This document shows positions 30,665 to 37,154 of a DNA stretch of 41,502 bases, piece after piece. The DNA is from an uncultured bacterium (GTDB taxonomy: Bacteria; Verrucomicrobiota; Kiritimatiellia; RFP12; UBA1067): assembly GCA_902761275.1 (NCBI GenBank), contig CACWJS010000011.1, positions 1 through 41,502 of the forward strand, in the 5' to 3' direction. How positions within the stretch are numbered: the stretch's first letter is position 1; every line of letters begins with the position of its first letter. The notes under the pieces are model-generated. The model saw nothing but the letters and a program-made list of their open reading frames with translations, searched no databases and was not told the DNA's origin. The translations under genes were made by a program, and so were the position numbers.

Positions 30665-32509
30665 ATGTGCGGAATAGTAGGATTTACTTCACGGAGCAAG
30701 TCGGCTGTCGGGCCTCTCGTAAACGGACTCAGGCGGCTTGAATACCGCGGCTACGATTCGGCGGGCGTCGCGCTTGAATCTGCAGAAGGCATAAAAGTTT
30801 ACAAGCAGACAGGGAAAGTCGCCAAGCTCGACAATCTCCTTTCGCGGGCGCTTCCAGAAAACGAGCGCGGCAAATACACGATCGGCATCGCGCACACACG
30901 CTGGGCGACGCACGGCCTTCCGACCGTCGCCAACGCGCACCCGCATGTAGCCGATGGCGGCAGTCTCGCCCTCGTCCACAACGGCATAATCGAAAACTAC
31001 GCGGCGCTCCGCGCGGGACTCGAGAAGCGCGGCGTAAAGTTCCTTTCGCAGACCGACACCGAAGTTGTCGCGCACCTGATCGCCGCGTTTGACAAGGGCG
31101 ACCTCTTGGCAGCCGCAGCCGAGGCGCTCAAGCGCGTCGAGGGAACTTACGGCATCGCCGCAATATCTGCAAAGCATCCGGGCGAGATGGTCGTTGCTCG
31201 CAAGGGAAGCCCTCTCGTCATCGGCGTTGGAGAAGACGACATCGTCGTCGCAAGCGACGTGTCGGCCATCGTCGCTTACACCCGCCAAGTCATCTACCTC
31301 AAGGACGGCGATATCGCGCGCATCACGCCGCACGGCGTCGACATCCACACTCTCGACAACTCTCCCGTCACCCGCGAAGTGCAGGAAGTGGACTGGGATA
31401 TCGGCGCGATAGAAAAAGGCGGCTATGAGCACTTCATGCTCAAGGAGATCTTCGAGCAGCCCGACGCACTCGCAAACACGATTCGCGGACGACTCGATCC
31501 CGCAGGAGGAACGGCATTCCTCTCGGGGCTCTCGCTCTCGCCGCGCGAACTCGCCGCCGTTAGGCGCGTCGTCATCGTGGGGTGCGGAACCTCGCTTCAC
31601 GCAGGCATGGTCGGCAAGTACCTCTTCGAGAAGCTGGCCGACATTCCGACAGCACCCGAGCAGGCGGCGGAATTCAGGTACTCGAACCCGATTGTCGGGC
31701 CAAACGACTGGGTGATGGCGCTTTCGCAGTCTGGCGAGACAGCCGACACGCTCGCGGCCGTCCGCGAGTCGATCAGAAAAGGCGCGCTCGTCTCGGGTCT
31801 CTGCAACGTCGTCGGCTCCACGATTGCACGCGAGGCCGGGCGTGGCGTCTACCTCCACGCGGGACCAGAGATTTCCGTCGCGTCCACGAAGGCGTTTACC
31901 GCGCAGGTGACTGCCCTTCTCATGACAGCGCTCAAGCTCGGACGTACGCGCCGCCTCTCCTTCGAGGACGGTGACAGGCTTGTGAAGGAAATCTCTCGTC
32001 TCCCAGAACTCGTCAGCAAGGTGCTCGAGGGGAACGACGCGATCGCGAAAGTCGCGGAGAAGTACGCGAAGGCGGACGACATGTTCTTCATCGGGCGTGG
32101 GATGTTGCACCCTGTGGCGCTCGAGGGAGCGCTCAAGATAAAGGAAGTCGCCTACGTCCACGCAGAGGGCTACCAGGCGGCGGAACTCAAGCACGGACCA
32201 ATCGCGCTCCTCTCCGAAAAGACGCCGGTCGTCGCGCTTCTCGCCGACATACCCGGCAAGGAGAAGACGCTCGGCAACGTGCAGGAGTGCCGCGCACGCC
32301 TCGCGCCAGTCATCGGCGTGGTGACCGAGGGCGACGAGGCGGCGGCAGCGGCAGTCACCGACGCGCTTACAATTCCGAAAACATGCGCGGAGCTATCGCC
32401 CATCGTAACAGTGGTGGCGCTCCAGCTCTTCGCGTACCATGTCGCGCGGCTTCGCGGATGCGAAATAGACCAGCCTCGCAACTTGGCGAAATCGGTAACA
32501 GTTGAATGA
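30665..32509 (+). CDS. glmS: Glutamine-fructose-6-phosphate aminotransferase
   Basis: 614 residues from the ATG at 30665, giving MCGIVGFT, so Cys2 becomes the N-terminal nucleophile after Met removal. The longer frame to 30461 overlaps gltD and is rejected. Two SIS domains carry VVIVGCGTSLHAG and SQSGETADT, and the C-terminus is the invariant PRNLAKSVTVE. It makes glucosamine 6-phosphate for cell-wall and lipopolysaccharide precursors. It starts ten bases after the gltD stop, and its own stop lies 16 bases before the gltB ATG. It carries no repeat insert although both neighbours do. Confidence 0.97.
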   Translation: MCGIVGFTSRSKSAVGPLVNGLRRLEYRGYDSAGVALESAEGIKVYKQTGKVAKLDNLLSRALPENERGKYTIGIAHTRWATHGLPTVANAHPHVADGGSLALVHNGIIENYAALRAGLEKRGVKFLSQTDTEVVAHLIAAFDKGDLLAAAAEALKRVEGTYGIAAISAKHPGEMVVARKGSPLVIGVGEDDIVVASDVSAIVAYTRQVIYLKDGDIARITPHGVDIHTLDNSPVTREVQEVDWDIGAIEKGGYEHFMLKEIFEQPDALANTIRGRLDPAGGTAFLSGLSLSPRELAAVRRVVIVGCGTSLHAGMVGKYLFEKLADIPTAPEQAAEFRYSNPIVGPNDWVMALSQSGETADTLAAVRESIRKGALVSGLCNVVGSTIAREAGRGVYLHAGPEISVASTKAFTAQVTALLMTALKLGRTRRLSFEDGDRLVKEISRLPELVSKVLEGNDAIAKVAEKYAKADDMFFIGRGMLHPVALEGALKIKEVAYVHAEGYQAAELKHGPIALLSEKTPVVALLADIPGKEKTLGNVQECRARLAPVIGVVTEGDEAAAAAVTDALTIPKTCAELSPIVTVVALQLFAYHVARLRGCEIDQPRNLAKSVTVE

Positions 32510-32525
32510 TCTCGAGGAAAAGAAG

Positions 32526-35500
32526 ATGAACGGCAAATACGTACAGCAGGGCCTTTACAGGCGAGAATACGAGCACGACGCGTGCGGCGTCGGAATGGTG
32601 GCCAACCTCTCTGGCGAGGCGAACCACGACATCGTCGAGAAAGGCATGACGATCCTGAAGCGCCTTATGCACCGCGGCGCGACCGGCAACGATCCGGAGA
32701 CCGGCGACGGCGCAGGGCTTCTTATGAGAATCCCGCATGGGTTCTTCAAGAAGGTGCTCGGAAAATCTTTAACGCGTATCCCCCAGCCGAAGGCTGTCCG
32801 CGAAGCAGATGCCCTAGCAGGGGTGAGGCGCAGAGGCGCAGAGTGCGCAGAGACTTTTGGTGTTGCGATGATCTTCGGCGGCGAAGGCGAGGAAAAGAAG
32901 ATCGAGAAAATTGTAAAGAGCGAGGGTTGCGAGGTCCTTGGCTGGCGCGACGTGCCAACTAATCCCGACGCCATCGGACACGATGCGCGTAGCGTTATGC
33001 CGAGAATAAGGCAAGTCTTCATCTCTGCGCACTCTGCGACTCTCGGCACTCGCTCCGCTCGGCTTGGCTCGCTACAAAGCGCGAGCCCCGCTTGCGCGGC
33101 GGTTACGCGCCTCTGCGTTAAAAACGACAAAGACTTCGAGCGCCGTCTTTATATCATTCGCCGCGAGATCGAGAAAGCGACGAAGGACACCTATGTCTGC
33201 TCCTGCTCTTCGCGCACAATCGTCTACAAGGGGCTGCTCCTCGCGACGCAGATAGAGAAGTTCTATCCTGATCTCTCCAACCCGGATTTCATCTCTCCGT
33301 TCGCAATCGTCCACCAGCGCTATTCTACGAACACGTTCCCCACCTGGGAACTCGCACACCCCTTCCGCGCCATCGCGCACAACGGCGAGATCAACGCGAT
33401 CAAGGGCAACCTCACCGCACTCGCGGCACGCGAGGCGTCGCTCGAGTCTCCGACTTTCGGCGACGATCTCAAGAAGATACTTCCCATTGTCCACGGCGGA
33501 CAGTCTGACTCCGCGTCGCTCGACAACATCTTCGAGTTGCTCGTCGCGGCAGGGCGAGACGCGCCGCACGCAATGATGATGCTCGTTCCCCAGGCATGGG
33601 GCGCAAAGTACCACATGGGTCACGATGTCCGCGCGTTCTACGAATACCACTCCGCGCTTATGGAGCCGTGGGATGGTCCTGCAGCAGTCGCCTTCACCGA
33701 CGGACTTGGCCTCGGCGCGACACTGGACCGCAACGGCCTGAGGCCGGCAAGGTGGACGCTCACGAAACACGGGCTCTTCGTCCTTGCGTCCGAAACCGGC
33801 GTTCTCGACATCGCGCCAGGCGACGTCGAGCGTCACGGACGACTGAAACCAGGCGCAATACTCTGGCTTGACCTCGAGAAGCACCGTCTCGTGGAAGACG
33901 CCGAAATCAAGAACTCCTACGCGCGGCGCCGCCCCTACCGTCGTTGGGTAAAGGAAAACCAGATTCCGGTTACCGGGCTCTTTACCGAGATCGTTCCCTC
34001 GAAGCCGGACGCGGGCGACGAAACCGCCGCAGCTCAGCGGCAGAGATTCGGCTGGTCGCTTGAGGACGTCGAACTCATACTACGTCCTATGGCCGAGACT
34101 GGACACGAGCCAGTCGGCGCGATGGGCAACGACGCGGCGCTCGCGTGCCTGAGGGGAGCGGGGAACAACGGACAGTTCAAGATGTTCGACTGCTTCCACC
34201 AGCTTTTCGCGCAGGTGACGAACCCGCCGATCGACCCGATCCGCGAAGAGCTCGTCATGTCGATCATGACCTACATCGGCAACGAAGGCAACATCCTTGC
34301 AGAGACGCCCGGACACGCGCGGCTCGTAAAGATGACTCGCCCAGTCCTGACCGACGACGAGCTGAAGAGGATGCGCAACATCCCCGACTTCCCAGCAAAA
34401 ACGCTTTCAATGTACTTCGACGGCGAACTTAAATCCGCTCTCGATACACTCGCGGCCGATGCGCTCGCAGCCGTAAAGGAAGGCGCAAAGATAATCATTC
34501 TGTCCGACAGAAAAGTTGGAGTTCAGAGTTCGAGTTCGAGAATGGAAACAATTCCACTCTCCAACTCAAATCTCCAACTCAAAACTACTCCTTCGCTCTT
34601 GGCTGTTGCCGCGGTGAACAAGGCGCTTGTCGATGCGGGCGCGAGACCTTCTGTTGGCATAGTCGTCGAGTCCGGCGAAGTGCGCGAAGTCCACCACTTC
34701 GCAGTTCTCCTCGGGTTTGGCGCGACTGCGGTGAATCCATATCTCGCACTTGCGACCGTTACGGAAATCGGCAAGGACGACACGGTCAAGGCAGCGGCGA
34801 ACTATGTTACAGCCGTATGCAAGGGATTGATGAAGATAATGTCCAAGATGGGCATTTCGACCTTGAGGTCCTATCGCTCGGCTCGCATCTTCGAGGCGGT
34901 TGGCCTTGGTCCGAAGATCATGGCCAAGTATTTCGACGGCGTCACCTCGCCCGTCGGCGGATTAGAGCTTGAAGACATTGAGAAGATAGTTGGAGTGAAA
35001 AGTTGGAGTGGGAGAAAGGAAGAATGCAATTCAATTCTCCAACTCCAACTCAAAACTCCAACTCTCCCTCCCGGCGGGGAGTATCGCACTAGAAATGGCG
35101 GAGAGGAGCATCTCTGGACGCCGCAGCGTCTCGTCGACTTCCGCGAGTCAGTGCGCCACGATGACTACGCGCGCTTCAAACGCTACACCGACGATATTGA
35201 CCAGAAGAGCCACGTGACGCTGCGTTCTCAGTTGGAGTTCAAAGTTGGAGTCGGAGAAAGGAACGATTCCACTCTCGAACTCCAACTCAAAACTCGAACT
35301 ATACAGGGAACAAATGATGTCGAGCCCGTTGACTCGATCGTCCACCACTTCGTAGGCGGCGCGATGTCGCTCGGCTCGCTCTCGCCCGAGGCGCACGAGA
35401 CGATCGCCCTCGCACTGAACGGACTCGGCACGATGTCCAATTCCGGCGAAGGCGGCGAGAATCCCGAACGCTTCGGCACCGAAAAGAACAGCGCAATCAA

Positions 35501-37145
35501 GCAAGTCGCCTCTGGGCGCTTTGGCGTGACGATCGAGTACCTGCGTTCTGCTAAGGATTTGCAGATCAAGCTCGCCCAGGGTGCAAAGCCGGGCGAAGGC
35601 GGTCAGCTTCCCGCGCACAAGGTGGATGAGTTCGTCGCTCGCCTGAGGCACGCAAAGCCGGGAACGACCCTCATCTCGCCGCCTCCTCACCACGACATCT
35701 ACTCGATTGAGGACCTGGCGCAGCTCATCTACGACCTAAAGTGCGCAAACCCCGAGGCGCGCGTTTCGGTAAAGCTCGTCTCCGAAGCGGGCGTCGGCAC
35801 GATTGCCGCAGGTGTTGCAAAGGCGCATGCAGACGTAGTCGTCATATCCGGCTTCGACGGCGGAACCGGCGCGGCGCCTCTCACATCGATGAAGCACGCG
35901 GGGCTTCCATGGGAAGTAGGCCTCGCGGAAGCGCACCAGACGCTCGTCAAGAACAACTTGCGCCATCGCGTGAAACTGCAGGTCGACGGACAGCTTCGGA
36001 CCGGGCGTGACATTGTCATCGCTGCGATGCTTGGCGCTGACGAATTCGCGTTCGGCACCTCAATGCTCGTATCCATCGGATGCGTCCAGTGCCGCAACTG
36101 CAACTTGAACTGCTGCCCCGTAGGAATCGCGACGCAGAAACCAGAGCTTCGCTGCAAGTTCGCAGGAAAGCCAGAACATCTCCAGCGCTACTTCCGCTTC
36201 CTCGCCGAGGAAGTGCGCGAACACCTCGCCGCGCTGGGGCTCAAGTCGCTCGCAGAGGCACGTGGCCGCGCAGATCTTCTCAAGGCGAAGGACGGAACGA
36301 GCTTCGACTTCTCGGAGATGCTCGCCTCTGAAGAGATTGGCAATTCCACTCTCCAACTCGAAACTCCAACTCCAACTATCAAAGACAACTACGACTTCCG
36401 CGAACTTATCCCGGCAGTGGAGAAAGGCGAGACCGAGATCAGCCGCAATATCTCCAACTGCGACCGCTCGGTAGGTACCGCCCTTTCAGGTTGGCTCGTA
36501 GCCCCCCAACCACCAAACTACCAAACCACCAAACTACCAAACCACCTAACCGTCAACTTCACAGGCGTCGCAGGACAGTCGTTCGGTGCGTTCCTCGCGC
36601 GCGGTGTCACCTTCAACCTCGTCGGTGAGGCAAATGACTACATCGGCAAGGGAATCTCCGGCGGCATCATCACCATCAGGCCGCCCAAGTCCGACATCGT
36701 CCCCGAAGGAAACGTCATCGCAGGAAACGTCATCGCCTACGGCGGCACGTCGGGCGCGATCTTCCTGAACGGCCAGGCGGGAGAGCGCTTCGGAATCCGC
36801 AACTCTGGCGTCACGCTCGTCGCGGAAGGAATCGGAGACCACGGCTGCGAATACATGACCGGCGGCAAGGTGCTTGTGCTTGGATCGACGGGCGTCAACT
36901 TCGGCGCCGGCATGACCGGCGGCGTTGCATACGTTATCGACGAGGCGGGCGACTTCGACCTAAAGTGCAACCTCGACTCCATCGATCTCGCAGGCATAGC
37001 CGAAAACTCCGACGACGAACAGGATCTCCTCGCGCTCATCCGCGAACACGCGGACCGCACCGGCTCGCCTCTCGCCACTCGCATCCTCGCCGACTGGTCG
37101 GCCTACCGCCCGAAGTTCGTAAAGATTCTCCCGACAGGAAGGTAA
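32526..37145 (+). CDS. gltB: Glutamate synthase large subunit, with seven repeat-encoded inserts
   Basis: 1539 residues from the ATG at 32526 with AGGA upstream; a TTG at 32502 overlaps glmS and has a poor ribosome site. The class II amidotransferase cysteine is in DACGVGMV after a propeptide. The FMN/synthase domain follows from about residue 930 (GGAMSLGSLSPEAHE) and the 3Fe-4S cysteines are in CVQCRNCNLNCCPVG. The C-terminal GXGXG domain has GEANDYIGKGISGG. With GltD it makes two glutamates from glutamine and 2-oxoglutarate. Foreign stretches coincide with repeats at residues about 85-113, 165-200, 663-689, 821-849, 901-926, 1272-1287 and 1325-1344. They fall between conserved blocks and none interrupts a cysteine motif, so function is probably kept. 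Confidence 0.97.
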   Translation: MNGKYVQQGLYRREYEHDACGVGMVANLSGEANHDIVEKGMTILKRLMHRGATGNDPETGDGAGLLMRIPHGFFKKVLGKSLTRIPQPKAVREADALAGVRRRGAECAETFGVAMIFGGEGEEKKIEKIVKSEGCEVLGWRDVPTNPDAIGHDARSVMPRIRQVFISAHSATLGTRSARLGSLQSASPACAAVTRLCVKNDKDFERRLYIIRREIEKATKDTYVCSCSSRTIVYKGLLLATQIEKFYPDLSNPDFISPFAIVHQRYSTNTFPTWELAHPFRAIAHNGEINAIKGNLTALAAREASLESPTFGDDLKKILPIVHGGQSDSASLDNIFELLVAAGRDAPHAMMMLVPQAWGAKYHMGHDVRAFYEYHSALMEPWDGPAAVAFTDGLGLGATLDRNGLRPARWTLTKHGLFVLASETGVLDIAPGDVERHGRLKPGAILWLDLEKHRLVEDAEIKNSYARRRPYRRWVKENQIPVTGLFTEIVPSKPDAGDETAAAQRQRFGWSLEDVELILRPMAETGHEPVGAMGNDAALACLRGAGNNGQFKMFDCFHQLFAQVTNPPIDPIREELVMSIMTYIGNEGNILAETPGHARLVKMTRPVLTDDELKRMRNIPDFPAKTLSMYFDGELKSALDTLAADALAAVKEGAKIIILSDRKVGVQSSSSRMETIPLSNSNLQLKTTPSLLAVAAVNKALVDAGARPSVGIVVESGEVREVHHFAVLLGFGATAVNPYLALATVTEIGKDDTVKAAANYVTAVCKGLMKIMSKMGISTLRSYRSARIFEAVGLGPKIMAKYFDGVTSPVGGLELEDIEKIVGVKSWSGRKEECNSILQLQLKTPTLPPGGEYRTRNGGEEHLWTPQRLVDFRESVRHDDYARFKRYTDDIDQKSHVTLRSQLEFKVGVGERNDSTLELQLKTRTIQGTNDVEPVDSIVHHFVGGAMSLGSLSPEAHETIALALNGLGTMSNSGEGGENPERFGTEKNSAIKQVASGRFGVTIEYLRSAKDLQIKLAQGAKPGEGGQLPAHKVDEFVARLRHAKPGTTLISPPPHHDIYSIEDLAQLIYDLKCANPEARVSVKLVSEAGVGTIAAGVAKAHADVVVISGFDGGTGAAPLTSMKHAGLPWEVGLAEAHQTLVKNNLRHRVKLQVDGQLRTGRDIVIAAMLGADEFAFGTSMLVSIGCVQCRNCNLNCCPVGIATQKPELRCKFAGKPEHLQRYFRFLAEEVREHLAALGLKSLAEARGRADLLKAKDGTSFDFSEMLASEEIGNSTLQLETPTPTIKDNYDFRELIPAVEKGETEISRNISNCDRSVGTALSGWLVAPQPPNYQTTKLPNHLTVNFTGVAGQSFGAFLARGVTFNLVGEANDYIGKGISGGIITIRPPKSDIVPEGNVIAGNVIAYGGTSGAIFLNGQAGERFGIRNSGVTLVAEGIGDHGCEYMTGGKVLVLGSTGVNFGAGMTGGVAYVIDEAGDFDLKCNLDSIDLAGIAENSDDEQDLLALIREHADRTGSPLATRILADWSAYRPKFVKILPTGR
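32782..32854. repeat. Family B left arm in gltB
   Basis: GAGGCGCAGAGGCGCAGAGT then GCGCAGAGAC, preceded by a CCCCCAGCCGAAGGCTG segment like the one inside the carA composite. It encodes AGVRRRGAECAET before FGVAMIFGG. Its complement lies at 33023-33125, so both could pair across about 170 bases of gltB. Confidence 0.75.
33023..33125. repeat. Family B right arm in gltB with a 65-base insertion
   Basis: CTCTGCGCACTCTGCGACT (33023-33041) and GCGCCTCTGCGTTAAAAAC (33107-33125) are identical to the halves of the carA-purF spacer copy (21814-21832 and 21835-21853). There only TT separates them; here 65 bases (33042-33106) rich in GCTCGC do. The net extra is 63 bases, 21 codons. Confidence 0.85.
34512..34590. 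repeat. Family A palindrome inside gltB, copy 1
   Basis: AGTTGGAGTTCAGAGTTCGA and GTTCGAGAATGGAA (34514-34547) pairs with ATTCCACTCTCCAACTCAAA and TCTCCAACTCAAAACT (34551-34586). It encodes VGVQSSSSRMETIPLSNSNL followed by QLKTT. Confidence 0.88.
34988..35067. repeat. Family A palindrome inside gltB, copy 2
   Basis: AGTTGGAGTGAAAAGTTGGA and GTGGGAGAAAGGAA (34988-35021) pairs with AATTCTCCAACTCCAACTCA and AAACTCCAACTCTCC (35033-35067). It encodes VGVKSWSGRKEECNSILQLQ then LKTPT. Confidence 0.88.
35228..35301. repeat. Family A palindrome inside gltB, copy 3
   Basis: CAGTTGGAGTTCAAAGTTGG and AGTCGGAGAAAGGAA (35229-35263) pairs with GATTCCACTCTCGAACTCCA and ACTCAAAACTCGAACT (35265-35300). It encodes EFKVGVGERNDSTLELQLKT just before the synthase-domain start. 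Confidence 0.88.
36342..36378. repeat. One-armed family A repeat inside gltB
   Basis: ATTCCACTCTCCAACTCGAA and ACTCCAACTCCAACT form only the right arm. It encodes NSTLQLETPTPT, the same peptide frame as the right arms of the complete elements. Confidence 0.82.
36500..36552. repeat. Family F repeat inside gltB
   Basis: CCAACCACCAAACTACCAAA, CCACCAAACTACCAAACCAC and CTAACC in series. It encodes PPNYQTTKLPNHL immediately before VNFTGVAGQSFGAF and matches the gltD copy. Confidence 0.87.
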
Positions 37146-37154
37146 GTCGCCAGA

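Noticed and set aside
32502..32525. TTG start for gltB
   Set aside because: It overlaps the glmS stop without a ribosome site, while ATG 32526 has AGGA at proper spacing and matches the family start.
15804..36552. Repeat inserts as assembly chimeras
   Set aside because: They keep the frame open in six different genes on both strands and repeat the same peptides, which random misassembly would not do. Read-level confirmation is still the decisive test.
15201..37145. Insertion sequences or integrons as the source of the inserted DNA
   Set aside because: No transposase or integrase frame and no consistent terminal repeats longer than the hairpin arms were seen. The elements are only about 40-180 bases and non-coding by themselves.
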